A stretch of 33,295 nt of DNA from assembly GCA_016930085.1 (NCBI GenBank), contig JAFGHO010000110.1, forward strand, positions 1-33,295, written 5' to 3'. Position numbers and translations under genes: made by a program. The stretch comes from Spirochaetales bacterium (GTDB taxonomy: Bacteria; Spirochaetota; Spirochaetia; SZUA-6; JAFGRV01). A model generated the notes under the pieces. The model did not search any database. It worked only from the letters and a program-made list of their open reading frames with translations, and was not told the DNA's origin. Shown here piece by piece: positions 7,299 to 16,120 of the stretch (its first letter is position 1; each line of letters opens with the position of its first letter).

Positions 7299-8894
7299 AT
7301 GAAAAAGGAATGGCTGTTTCAAGGCATTATACCGCAGGTTATATCTTTTGTATTCGTTCTCCTCTTTTTAATCGGGATTATTTTTGCCCCGGCCGATGAA
7401 ACCCGTACCCTGTGGAAGGGTTATTATACCCTTGTTCTCGATACACCGGGTGAGATCGCACCCGTCTGCGAACGACTCGCGCGGGTACCGGGGATTACCG
7501 GGGTTGTATCAAAGGACACTTCACGGGTGACGTTCAATAACCTGGAAACCCTTGAGGAAATCACCGTTTCGGAACTCGAAAGCCGCCTCGATCCCCTTGA
7601 TCCGCGTAATGATGCATATATGAAATCACTGCACCGTTATTTCCTAAACAGTGACGGCTGCGGGGTGATCTATGTTAAAACGCGTCTCAACAGGGTGTTG
7701 TTTTCCCTCACGGCGGGCGGAATCGTCAACACACGCTCGATAACGATGTCGAGTCCGGATGTGCGCCTTCATGAACAATTTCTGTATTTCTTTTTCGCCC
7801 TGATTTTTGCCGTGTGTTTTATTTTTTTCAGGGAAAGAAAGTCTCCGCATAAAGCACCCGCGATTTTGGGATTGTTCCCGTGGCTGATGTTCACTTTGTC
7901 CGGGGATATGGTTTCTTTAGTCTGTTTTTTTATTATCTACCCCGCCTGGTTTCGTTTTTACCGGGAGTCCTCTCTCGCCATTGACAACCGTATCCTTTAT
8001 CAATGGGATATGGGGACCAACGGCAGGTTCATAAAAAGCGGACTGATAGCGGGGGGCGCCCTTTTCTCCGCTTTCGTTATCAGGCTTCTGCAAGGGGGCG
8101 GGGCGGGGCTTTTCTCTCTGTTATTCGTTGCTTTCGCGTCGGCTTCCCTTTCGGTTTTTACCCTTCTTTTTCGGTTGCGGAAGGAAACGCAGCGGGAACA
8201 CAGATTATTTACCCCTGTTCGTCTGTTTCCTCTGTCCCGTAAAAGTTTCAATAAAGGCATTACTAACGGCTTCCATTTTCATGGTGAGACGATGGCCGCC
8301 GATGCGGCGCTTCTCGCGATTGTCGCATGCTGTTTTATTCTCATGTATGTCGTGATGGGCGGTTCTTCCGATACCGGCCTGCCGCTTCCCCTCCGGCAAG
8401 ACGGGTCCGATGCCATTTCATATCAGGGGCTTATCGAACTCGAAAAAACGAAGCGGCGTGAGTACCTTCCTGATCTTTCGGATTATGTGTCGCATCGTTT
8501 TTATCAGGAAGGGATAAGCGACGGGGCGGTGTACGGATTTCCGGCGTTGCATGAGGAAATCCTCACCGGTGAATACCGGGAAGAAAGCGGGGACGGGAGT
8601 ATCGTGCAAACCTTGAAAACCAGGCACACGTGCGATGAAGCCTGGCTCGACGCTGTCATTGGTTCGATAAAAGAAAACAGTATCGAGGAACTCCTTTTCC
8701 TTCAACAACGGCCCCTCCATGTCTCGGCCGGATCGGCCGGTGATTATTACCTTGTCGGGTATCCTGTATTTAGTAGTATATTGATATTCAGCATAGTCTA
8801 TTTATTTATATTTTTTGGCGATTTCCATTTGACAGCATCCCGATTGTATGGTACTACAAGTTTTACGGGGAGGAGGACTCAGAAGGCCGCATGA
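7299..8894 (+). CDS. Unrecognised multi-pass membrane protein at the head of the rnf genes
   Basis: I do not recognise this 531-residue protein. A membrane helix at 12-30 is followed by an extracytoplasmic domain of about 130 residues (31-160). Helices follow near 161-177, 188-218 (perhaps two), 247-264, 269-291 and 331-355. A second extracytoplasmic domain (about 356-487, charged, ending near SAGSAGDYYLVGYP) precedes a last helix at 489-507. The two-domain pattern faintly recalls FtsX/MacB-type permeases, but I see no diagnostic motif. The start is supported by GAGG 9 nt before the ATG. Its stop overlaps the rnfC start (ATGA), which ties it to the Rnf complex in expression and perhaps in function, for example as an accessory or assembly factor. 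Confidence 0.75.
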   Translation: MKKEWLFQGIIPQVISFVFVLLFLIGIIFAPADETRTLWKGYYTLVLDTPGEIAPVCERLARVPGITGVVSKDTSRVTFNNLETLEEITVSELESRLDPLDPRNDAYMKSLHRYFLNSDGCGVIYVKTRLNRVLFSLTAGGIVNTRSITMSSPDVRLHEQFLYFFFALIFAVCFIFFRERKSPHKAPAILGLFPWLMFTLSGDMVSLVCFFIIYPAWFRFYRESSLAIDNRILYQWDMGTNGRFIKSGLIAGGALFSAFVIRLLQGGGAGLFSLLFVAFASASLSVFTLLFRLRKETQREHRLFTPVRLFPLSRKSFNKGITNGFHFHGETMAADAALLAIVACCFILMYVVMGGSSDTGLPLPLRQDGSDAISYQGLIELEKTKRREYLPDLSDYVSHRFYQEGISDGAVYGFPALHEEILTGEYREESGDGSIVQTLKTRHTCDEAWLDAVIGSIKENSIEELLFLQQRPLHVSAGSAGDYYLVGYPVFSSILIFSIVYLFIFFGDFHLTASRLYGTTSFTGRRTQKAA

Positions 8895-10216
8895 GTGAGC
8901 TAAAAACCTTTCAGGCGGGAGGGATACATCCTTCAGAATACAAACAGTATACGCAGAAAATACCGATCAAGAATGCCCACGTTCCGTCGACCGCGATTAT
9001 TCCCATGTTGCAGCATATGGGGAAAACGGCCGAATGTCTGGTACGGCCTGGTGATATTCTCAGGGAAGGGATGCCGATCGGCAAGGCGACCGGATATTTT
9101 TCCGCACCCGTTCATTCTTCCATTCCCGGTACCGTAAGGGATATAACCGAGGTCTATCTTCCGACCGGTGTCAGAAGCAAGGCGGTGGTTGCGGATCTTT
9201 CAGGGGAATTCGACCGTTCGGGCAAGGATGTGGCCAAAAGATCGTGGGAGACCCTTTCAGGTGAAGAGCTAATCAATATAATAGCGGAGAATGGGATTGT
9301 CGGACTCGGCGGCGCCACATTTCCCGCCCATATCAAATACACCGTCAAGCGGAACGTGAAACTCGATTACTTTGTGGTCAATGGCGTGGAATGCGAGCCG
9401 TTCCTTACCGCAGATCATAGGCTCATGCTCGAGAAAACGGAAGAAATCATCGAAGGAATCCGCATTATTGAAAAAATTCTTTCTCCCGGCAAGGTCGTTA
9501 TCGGTATAGAAGAAAACAAACCGGATGCGGTCGAGACGGTCGGCCGGGCAGTCGCGGAGTCGCGGCTCGAATACGAGGTCGTGACGCTCAGGACACGGTA
9601 TCCGCAGGGTGATGAAAAACAACTGCTTCAGGCGATAACGGGAAAAGAGGTCCCTTCAGGCGGCCTGCCGCTTGATATCGGGGCGGTCGTATCGAATGTA
9701 GGCACTGTTTTCGCCGTATACGAAGCCGTCGTCTATCGAAAACCGCTTATCGAGAGAATTGTCACGGTAACCGGATCGGTGATTAAAAACCCGGCGAATT
9801 TCAAGGTGAGAATCGGAACAAAAATCGGCGAGCTTATCGAGGAATGCGGCGGTTTTACCGGCAATCCGGCCAAAATCATTGCCGGCGGACCGATGATGGG
9901 TTTTGCGCTCTACGACCTGGATACGCCGGTGACCAAAGGCGTTTCAGGCATTGTCGCGCTTTCAAAAAAGGAGTTGAAAAACCGCAGTGAAACTTCCTGT
10001 ATCCAGTGCGGACGATGTATCCGCGCCTGCCCTCTCTCCCTCAACCCGACATACCTTTTCAAACTCATCGAACACGGTATGTACAAAGACGCACAGGCGG
10101 AAGGACTTATGGATTGCAAGGAATGCGGCTGTTGCGGGTACACCTGTCCCGCCCATCTTCCTCTTGTGCAGGGGATGAAACTGGGGAAACTCATGCTGAG
10201 GAAAAAGGCACAGTAA
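8891..10216 (+). CDS. rnfC: Rnf complex subunit RnfC (NADH-binding, Fe-S)
   Basis: RnfC is the peripheral subunit of the Rnf ferredoxin:NAD+ oxidoreductase that exchanges electrons with NAD(H). Its 441 residues fit the short form of the family. The N-terminal region has the biotinyl/lipoyl-like turn PVHSSIPGTV (about 74-83), the nucleotide/FMN-binding GLGGATFPAH near 138-147, and a later ESC-type region. Two four-cysteine clusters lie at the C-terminus: C370-C373-C376-C380 and C409-C412-C415-C419. The start overlaps the preceding gene (ATGA), and the stop shares one base with the rnfD start (TAATG). Like RnfC of clostridia, it lacks the long alanine-rich tail of proteobacterial RnfC. Confidence 0.95.
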   Translation: MSELKTFQAGGIHPSEYKQYTQKIPIKNAHVPSTAIIPMLQHMGKTAECLVRPGDILREGMPIGKATGYFSAPVHSSIPGTVRDITEVYLPTGVRSKAVVADLSGEFDRSGKDVAKRSWETLSGEELINIIAENGIVGLGGATFPAHIKYTVKRNVKLDYFVVNGVECEPFLTADHRLMLEKTEEIIEGIRIIEKILSPGKVVIGIEENKPDAVETVGRAVAESRLEYEVVTLRTRYPQGDEKQLLQAITGKEVPSGGLPLDIGAVVSNVGTVFAVYEAVVYRKPLIERIVTVTGSVIKNPANFKVRIGTKIGELIEECGGFTGNPAKIIAGGPMMGFALYDLDTPVTKGVSGIVALSKKELKNRSETSCIQCGRCIRACPLSLNPTYLFKLIEHGMYKDAQAEGLMDCKECGCCGYTCPAHLPLVQGMKLGKLMLRKKAQ

Positions 10217-11223
10217 TGGACCATCCGAATCAATTGCGCATAACGTCTTCCCCCCATATTCATGAGGGCGATTCGACGGCACGAATCATGTGGAGTGTCG
10301 TCTTGTGTCTCGTCCCCGCCGGAGCATGGGGCGTTTATAATTTCGGTCCGGGGGCCCTGGCGGTTATCCTGGTGTCGATCGCAGCGGCGGTGCTTACCGA
10401 ACTCGTCGTCGGGGCGGTGAGAAAAAACATTACGGTGTTCGACGGCAGCGCATTTCTCACCGGGCTGCTGGTCGGGTATAACATGCCGCCGTCGGTGCCG
10501 GGATTCATTCCCGTCGCCGCTTCCGTCTTCGCCATTGCTGTCGTCAAACACACCTTTGGCGGTTTGGGCAGGAATTGGATGAACCCGGCGCTCGCCGGCC
10601 GCGTCTTCGCCATGTTCTGCTGGACGGAGGAAATGACCGGGTGGTCGGCCCCCCTGTCGGCGATGGATGCGGCGACGGGTGTCACCCCCGTCGCCGCTTC
10701 CGACGCGGTGACAAGCGCGACCCCCCTCGCCCGGGGTGCCGCTGATTTTCTTCAACACGGCAGCTACCTCGATCTCTTTCTGGGAAGAATATCAGGGTGT
10801 ATCGGGGAGGTGTCGGCCCTGCTTCTCCTCGCGGGGACGATATATCTGTTTATACGAAAAATCATCACGTGGGAGATTCCCGCCGCTTATATCGGGACGT
10901 TTACCCTCCTTGTATGGATCTTCGGGGGTATACCGGCGGGCAGCCGACTTTTTCAGGGAGATGTCCTTTTTCATTTTTTAAGCGGCGGACTCATTCTCGG
11001 CGCGTTCTACATGGCAACTGATATGGTGACGAGTCCGGTAACCCGGAAGGGGATGCTTGTGTTCGGGGCGGGATGCGGTTTTTTCACATTTGTCATCAGG
11101 ATCTTCGGGGGATTCCCCGAAGGGGTATCGCTTGCCATTATCATCATGAATATTTTCGTTCCGTTGATCAACCGGCTGACAAAACCGGTCAAATTCGGTT
11201 ATGTGAAGGAAGAAACGAAATGA
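10216..11223 (+). CDS. rnfD: Rnf complex subunit RnfD (membrane flavoprotein)
   Basis: RnfD is an integral membrane subunit carrying a covalently bound FMN, homologous to NqrB. The 335-residue protein is mostly hydrophobic, with about nine to ten helices. The flavinylation motif DAVTSATPLA places the FMN on T169, with the D at -6 and S/T-x-A-T pattern recognised by ApbE-type transferases. The family motif ATDMVTSPVT and the ending IMNIFVPLINRLTKP are present. I start it at the ATG overlapping the rnfC stop; the same frame stays open further upstream inside rnfC, but those codons do not resemble RnfD. It overlaps rnfG (ATGA). No ApbE gene is in the window, so the flavin transferase must be elsewhere. 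Confidence 0.94.
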   Translation: MDHPNQLRITSSPHIHEGDSTARIMWSVVLCLVPAGAWGVYNFGPGALAVILVSIAAAVLTELVVGAVRKNITVFDGSAFLTGLLVGYNMPPSVPGFIPVAASVFAIAVVKHTFGGLGRNWMNPALAGRVFAMFCWTEEMTGWSAPLSAMDAATGVTPVAASDAVTSATPLARGAADFLQHGSYLDLFLGRISGCIGEVSALLLLAGTIYLFIRKIITWEIPAAYIGTFTLLVWIFGGIPAGSRLFQGDVLFHFLSGGLILGAFYMATDMVTSPVTRKGMLVFGAGCGFFTFVIRIFGGFPEGVSLAIIIMNIFVPLINRLTKPVKFGYVKEETK

Positions 11224-11900
11224 AGGTTTCCGTGTCCGAGATTGCCGTTATCGGCCTCAAGCTTTTCATCATCTGTGCCGCCTCGGCGGTTATTTTAAGC
11301 CTGCTCAATACCCTCACCGCACCCCGCATCGAGAAAAACAGGATAGAGCAGCAAAAAGAAGCGCTGGAGTACCTCGTGACAACAGGGGGCATCGGGGAAA
11401 AACATACGGTCGACGATGAGACGGTGACTTCGGTGTATACGATTACGCAAGGATCGGATGTGACCGGGTATGTTCTCGAACTCCGCGGATACGGTTACGG
11501 TGATCCCATGACGCTGCTCGCGCTGTATGCGACGGACGGGGAATTGAAGGGCGCCAAACTCATGGAGAATACGGAAACGCCCGGTCTGGGGAAAAAGGCC
11601 GAATCGGATGAATACATGAAAAAGTTCATCGGCAAGGGCGGTACCGTGGGGCCGCCGATTCCCACCACCATCGAGCTTCTTAAAGCACAGACGGGGGCGT
11701 CCGGGGCAACGGCGTATTCGGAGGTCGCAGTAACGTCGGTCAACGATGTATTACTGAAAGTTTTCGAATGGTTTTTCGGAAAACCAAAAACGGGCGCTTC
11801 CGATTCGGTAACCGGCGCAACGATCACCTTTCAGGGTGTTTCACGGGCACTCGCCGGGGGATCGGATTACGTAAAGGAAAAGCTGGGAGGAGGGAAATGA
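11220..11900 (+). CDS. rnfG: Rnf complex subunit RnfG (covalent FMN, periplasmic)
   Basis: RnfG is anchored by one N-terminal helix (about 7-30) with its FMN domain outside the membrane, and is homologous to NqrC. The 226-residue protein has ETPGLGKKA at 119-127 and the flavinylation motif DSVTGATIT at 195-203, placing FMN on T201. A second SGAT sequence occurs earlier at 161-164, but it lacks the aspartate six residues before the threonine. The ATG overlaps the rnfD stop (ATGA), and its own stop overlaps the rnfE start the same way. The segment between ETPGLG and the FMN motif, about 70 residues, seems longer than in familiar RnfG proteins. Confidence 0.94.
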   Translation: MKVSVSEIAVIGLKLFIICAASAVILSLLNTLTAPRIEKNRIEQQKEALEYLVTTGGIGEKHTVDDETVTSVYTITQGSDVTGYVLELRGYGYGDPMTLLALYATDGELKGAKLMENTETPGLGKKAESDEYMKKFIGKGGTVGPPIPTTIELLKAQTGASGATAYSEVAVTSVNDVLLKVFEWFFGKPKTGASDSVTGATITFQGVSRALAGGSDYVKEKLGGGK

Positions 11901-12580
11901 TCAAGGAGTTTACCAAGGGTATTATCAGGGAAAATCCGCTTTTTATCATTGTTCTGGGACTTTGTCCGGCCCTGGCCGTCTCGACCCAGGTGGTGAATGC
12001 CCTCGGTATGGGGGCAGGGGTTATCTTTGTGCTTCTGGGATCGAATATCTGTGTTTCGCTTTTAAAGGATTTTATCCCGGAAAAGGTGCGCATCCCGTCT
12101 TATATCGTGATTATCGCGTCATTTGTTACCATTGTCGAGCTGGTCATGAAAGCCTTCACTCCCGGTCTCTACAAGAATCTGGGAATATTCGTTTCCCTTA
12201 TCGTCGTCAACTGTATCATTCTGGGCCGCGCCGAGGCCTTCGCGAGTAAAAACCCGCTGCTGCACTCGGTCCTGGACGCCCTGGGTATGGGAATCGGTTT
12301 TACCCTCGGCCTTCTTCTCATCGCGGTTATCCGCGAGATTTTCGGTTCGGGGACGATTACCCTCTTCCCCATACAGGCGATCGGGTTCGACGGTACCGTG
12401 AAGCTGGGGTGGCTGAATGAGTATCCTGGAAAGGTATGGTCTTATGCCGCGGGTGCCCTGCTCGTGATGGGGTACCTCAAGGCTTTTTTCAACTGGCTTC
12501 AGACCAGGCGACGGATACCCCGTGAATCCAAGGGTGAAGTCGCGCACGCCCCTGAAAGCGAGGTGAAGCAGGTATCATGA
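11897..12580 (+). CDS. rnfE: Rnf complex subunit RnfE
   Basis: RnfE is an integral membrane subunit homologous to NqrD, which with RnfA forms the pseudo-symmetric core holding a membrane [2Fe-2S] cluster. The 227 residues contain six hydrophobic helices. The family signature ENPLFIIVLGLCPALAVST (residues 12-30) includes the conserved cysteine C23, and LIVVNCIILGRAEAFAS carries the second cysteine (near residue 105). The Shine-Dalgarno GGAGG lies 6 nt before the ATG within the rnfG end. The last 25 residues are charged and non-conserved. It overlaps rnfA by ATGA. Confidence 0.94.
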   Translation: MIKEFTKGIIRENPLFIIVLGLCPALAVSTQVVNALGMGAGVIFVLLGSNICVSLLKDFIPEKVRIPSYIVIIASFVTIVELVMKAFTPGLYKNLGIFVSLIVVNCIILGRAEAFASKNPLLHSVLDALGMGIGFTLGLLLIAVIREIFGSGTITLFPIQAIGFDGTVKLGWLNEYPGKVWSYAAGALLVMGYLKAFFNWLQTRRRIPRESKGEVAHAPESEVKQVS

Positions 12581-13176
12581 CATACATCGGAATTCTCATT
12601 ACCTTTGTCCTTATTGAAAACTTCATTCTCACCAAATTTCTGGGGCTCTGTCCCTTTATCGGGGTATCGAAAAAGATGGATTCGGCCATCGGTATGGGAT
12701 TCGCCGTCATTTTCGTCATGTCGATCGCTTCGCTCGTGACCTGGCTGGTATGGAATCTTCTCCTCGTAAAACTGGAACTCAATTTTTTGAAAACAGTCAC
12801 CTTTATCCTCGTGATCGCGGCACTCGTGCAGTTTGTCGAGATGGTGATACAGAAAATTTCACCGCCGCTTTACAAGGCACTCGGTATCTACCTACCCCTT
12901 ATCACGACTAACTGCGCGGTACTGGGTGTCGCGCTGATAGCGGTGGTCGATAAAAAAATGAATGCGATTGAAAGTTTTTTTGCCGGATTTTCCGCCGGGG
13001 CCGGTTTCCTGCTTGCTATCCTGCTTATGTCCTCGTTACGGGAAAAATACGAAACGGAATGGATCCCCAAACCGTTCAGGGGTATCCCGATCGCCTTTGT
13101 CACCGCTGGACTTATGGCATTGGCCTTTATGGCCTTCGACAAGGCGCTGCTGAAAAATCTGTTGGGCGGGGGATGA
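12577..13176 (+). CDS. rnfA: Rnf complex subunit RnfA
   Basis: RnfA is the partner of RnfE, homologous to NqrE. The 199 residues have six membrane helices and the mirror-image signature ENFILTKFLGLCPFIGVS (C25 region), with a second conserved cysteine in PLITTNCAVLGVALI near residue 109. These cysteines are those predicted to hold the intramembrane [2Fe-2S] cluster shared with RnfE. Length and motifs are typical. The start overlaps the rnfE stop. The gap to rnfB is 7 bp, with its Shine-Dalgarno near the rnfA stop. Confidence 0.95.
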   Translation: MTYIGILITFVLIENFILTKFLGLCPFIGVSKKMDSAIGMGFAVIFVMSIASLVTWLVWNLLLVKLELNFLKTVTFILVIAALVQFVEMVIQKISPPLYKALGIYLPLITTNCAVLGVALIAVVDKKMNAIESFFAGFSAGAGFLLAILLMSSLREKYETEWIPKPFRGIPIAFVTAGLMALAFMAFDKALLKNLLGGG

Positions 13177-13183
13177 GAGAAAT

Positions 13184-14011
13184 ATGGTCGAGGTCTTGAT
13201 ACATATAGTGTGGGCATTTCTCGTTGTCGGGGGACTCGGTGTCACCTTCGGTTTGCTGCTGTCGCTGGCTTCGCGGTTGTTCGCCGTCAAAAAGGATATG
13301 AGGACCGCCAGACTCGAAGAGGCGCTTCCCGGACTCAACTGCGGCGCCTGCGGATTCGCGGGTTGTGTTTCGTACGCGGAGGCGATTGTGGGCGGAGAGG
13401 CGGCCCTGACATTGTGCACGGCGGGCGGGAGTCAGACGGCGGAAAAACTCGCCGGAATCATGGGCGTCGATCTGGAGGTTTCATTCGTTAAAAAAGTCGC
13501 GCAGGTGCTTTGCAGGGGAGGAGAAAAAACGGTGAAGTACCGGTTCGAGTACAATGGGATAAAGGACTGTAACGCTCTCTTTGCGTTCTACGACGGAAAC
13601 AAGGTATGTACGTTCGGCTGTCTGGGGCTGGGAAGCTGTATCCGCGTGTGCCCTGTCGCCGCTATCGATTATGATGATGAAAATCTCGTGTGGGTGGACG
13701 GGGAAACATGTATCGGCTGCGGCAAATGCATCGAAGTGTGTCCGACCGGCGTCATGCAGTTTCTCCCTCACGATACGGATTTTTTCGTGGCCTGCCGATC
13801 GACGGATAAAGGCGCCGCGGTGAGAAAATATTGTTCGGTGGGCTGTATCGGCTGCAAAGTGTGTGAAAAACAATCCCCGGAGGGGGGTTTTATTGTCGAA
13901 AACAATCTCGCGCGGATAGATTACCGGATGCGGGGCGACCGGAGTGCCGCCGCCCAAAAATGTCCTCCGAAGTGTATTATAAGGAATACGATTCAGGTTA
14001 CTGAAACATGA
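13184..14011 (+). CDS. rnfB: Rnf complex subunit RnfB (multi Fe-S), degenerate C-terminal ferredoxin part
   Basis: RnfB accepts electrons from ferredoxin. Its 275 residues begin with one membrane helix (about 4-26), then the Fe-S domain motif C53-x2-C56-x4-C61-x16-C78. A ferredoxin pair follows: C142/C146/C152/C156 (FGCLGLGSCIRVCP) and C176-C179-C182-C186. A further clostridial-type segment begins at C217 with C221-C224-C227, but the expected fourth cysteine before proline is S231. The last motif keeps only C260 and C264 (KCPPKC), its three leading cysteines having been replaced by RMRGDRSAAAQ. One or both of the last two clusters are therefore probably absent. The gene ends by overlapping the GH57 gene start. 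Confidence 0.94.
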   Translation: MVEVLIHIVWAFLVVGGLGVTFGLLLSLASRLFAVKKDMRTARLEEALPGLNCGACGFAGCVSYAEAIVGGEAALTLCTAGGSQTAEKLAGIMGVDLEVSFVKKVAQVLCRGGEKTVKYRFEYNGIKDCNALFAFYDGNKVCTFGCLGLGSCIRVCPVAAIDYDDENLVWVDGETCIGCGKCIEVCPTGVMQFLPHDTDFFVACRSTDKGAAVRKYCSVGCIGCKVCEKQSPEGGFIVENNLARIDYRMRGDRSAAAQKCPPKCIIRNTIQVTET

Positions 14012-16035
14012 AAACGATACAAATTATATTCGGTACTCACAACAGCCAACCGGTCGGTAATTTTGAAACCGTGATGGAGGGGATCTATCAGCACGCCTAT
14101 AAGCCCTTTCTCTGCATTCTCAACAAACATCCCGAGTTTCCGGTAACCCTTCACTACAACGGCGTTCTTTTTGAATGGCTGGAAGAAAAGCATCCGGAGT
14201 TTTTGATGCTTCTGGATGAGATGGTGAAACGCAAACAAGTTGAGCTTTTGGGCGGCGGCTATTACGAACCCGTCCTTTCCATGATCCCGAACTCGGATAA
14301 ACTGGGCCAGATCGAACATATGACGACATTCATTCGTTCGCGTTTCGGAAGACGGCCCAGGGGAACATGGGTGACCGAACGCGTCTGGGAACCCAACTAC
14401 GCCTCTATTTTACGGAACAGCGGCATCGAGTATGTTTTCCTCGACGATATACACTTCAAAGCCGCGGGCATCGACGACAAAGATCTTTTTTATCCCTATC
14501 TGACGGAAGACCACGGAAAGATCATCTCCGTATTTCCGATTTCCAAGCCGCTGCGATTCATCATCCCCAACAAGGATCCCGATGAGGTCGTCAATTACAT
14601 AAAAAGCCTGGCGAACGAGGATGGCGACCGGGTGGTGACCATCATAGACGATGGTGAAAAGTTCGGGGAGTGGAAAGGATCGTATGAGCGCTGTTACAAG
14701 ACAAACTGGTTGTCCCGTTTTATGGACCTCATCGCGGACGCTTCGGATTGCATCGTCCCCGTTCATCCAACAAGGTATCTGAGGTCGAACGCGGTCAGGG
14801 ATAAGATATATTTTCCTTCTATGTTGTATGATGAAATGATGGACTGGGTGCTTTCCCCGTCACGGACAAAAAGGCTTTCAGACGTCAGAAGAAAAGTGGC
14901 GGTGAAATCCGGCGAAAACGGATTTCTTCCCGGCGGATTGTTCAAGGGGTTCCTCTGTAAATACCCCGAAAGCAACCTTATGTATTCGAAAATGATGTAC
15001 GTGAATATTTTTGTCAATCAGATCAGGGGTGATAAATACAAAAAAAAGGCGGCAAAAACGGAACTCTGGAAAGGTCAGTGCAATCACGCCTACTGGCATG
15101 GAAAATTCGGTGGCATATACCTGAATCATCTGCGTAAGGAAGTCTACCGCTCGCTTATCGAGGCGGAACTCATGACGCGGGACAAGGGGATGTTTCTTCC
15201 TTCCATCATTACCGCGGATTTCGATATGGACGGGATCGACGAATATCTCTACCAGGGGGACAAGCTGAATGCCTATGTCCACAGAAAGGGCGGTATGCTG
15301 TTCGAGCTCGATTATCTTCCACGCTGCTGGAATTACCTCGATACATTGTCCCGTTCGCTCGAATACTATCACGGATACAGGGAGCGGGAAAACGGGTACG
15401 ACTGGTATATGAGAAAGGCATTTATCGATCATATATTTTCTCCGGCAATCACGCCCGGATCTTTTAAGAAGATGGAGTATGATGAACTCGGTGATTTTAT
15501 CAATCAACCCTATGAGTGCAGCCGGATAGACAAGGAGAACCTCGAACTTGAGTTGAGCCGTCACGGAACGTTTCGCGGTGATAACGAAAACAACGGGTTG
15601 CTGATCGAGAAGAAATATCTCTTCAAAACCTCGTTCATCGAGGTTCACTATACTCTGACCAATACGTCGGAACGCCCGTATGAATTTTTTTTCGGGATCG
15701 AGATCAATCTCGCTTTCTCCTATAATCACCCGGAGGATTTTCGCATCACCATTACCGGGAACGGGAAAACATCGACTCTGGGGAACGGTGATGCCGAAGC
15801 CGGCAATGTCGAATCGTGCGTCATCGATGACCTGCATAACAGTACCGTCATTACCCTGAACTCGACCCGCTCCTTTTCACTTTTCAGCCATCCGGTTGAA
15901 ACGATATCCCAATCGATCGAAACCCTTGACAGGATTTATCAATCGTCCTGTTTCCTCGCCACATGGAATCTCAGTCTTTCGCCGCAGGGAACATGGAACA
16001 ATGTGCTCCGGCTTTCTATAAAAAAGAAAAAATAA
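14008..16035 (+). CDS. GH57 4-alpha-glucanotransferase / alpha-amylase family protein
   Basis: A 675-residue glycoside hydrolase family 57 enzyme acting on alpha-1,4-glucans, close in layout to the Thermococcus litoralis 4-alpha-glucanotransferase (about 660 residues). The catalytic nucleophile is E124 in WVTERVWEP and the acid/base is D214 in IIDDGEKFG, at nearly the same residue numbers as in that enzyme. Other family motifs present are GTHNSQPVGNF (9-19), GGGYYEPVL (82-90) and NHAYWHGKFGGIYL in the middle. The C-terminal half (about residues 440-675) is the beta-sandwich DUF1925/DUF1926-type region. No signal peptide, so it is cytoplasmic and likely works in glycogen or maltodextrin metabolism. 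Its ATG overlaps the rnfB stop (ATGA), an unexpected coupling to the Rnf operon. Confidence 0.92.
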   Translation: MKTIQIIFGTHNSQPVGNFETVMEGIYQHAYKPFLCILNKHPEFPVTLHYNGVLFEWLEEKHPEFLMLLDEMVKRKQVELLGGGYYEPVLSMIPNSDKLGQIEHMTTFIRSRFGRRPRGTWVTERVWEPNYASILRNSGIEYVFLDDIHFKAAGIDDKDLFYPYLTEDHGKIISVFPISKPLRFIIPNKDPDEVVNYIKSLANEDGDRVVTIIDDGEKFGEWKGSYERCYKTNWLSRFMDLIADASDCIVPVHPTRYLRSNAVRDKIYFPSMLYDEMMDWVLSPSRTKRLSDVRRKVAVKSGENGFLPGGLFKGFLCKYPESNLMYSKMMYVNIFVNQIRGDKYKKKAAKTELWKGQCNHAYWHGKFGGIYLNHLRKEVYRSLIEAELMTRDKGMFLPSIITADFDMDGIDEYLYQGDKLNAYVHRKGGMLFELDYLPRCWNYLDTLSRSLEYYHGYRERENGYDWYMRKAFIDHIFSPAITPGSFKKMEYDELGDFINQPYECSRIDKENLELELSRHGTFRGDNENNGLLIEKKYLFKTSFIEVHYTLTNTSERPYEFFFGIEINLAFSYNHPEDFRITITGNGKTSTLGNGDAEAGNVESCVIDDLHNSTVITLNSTRSFSLFSHPVETISQSIETLDRIYQSSCFLATWNLSLSPQGTWNNVLRLSIKKKK

Positions 16036-16120
16036 AGACCGTATCGCCGGTCATCGCGGCTTCGTATGTACGGGCGATTCATCCTGTACGAACGGGAACC
16101 TTTCATGATATAGTGACGTT

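Noticed and set aside
7299-8894. FtsX/MacB-type ABC permease
   Set aside because: Helix number and order do not match well, no ATPase gene is adjacent, and no family motif was found.
10006-10215. Upstream extension of the rnfD frame inside rnfC
   Set aside because: It reads through the rnfC ferredoxin motifs in another frame and has no RnfD-like sequence; the ATG at 10216 fits the family start.
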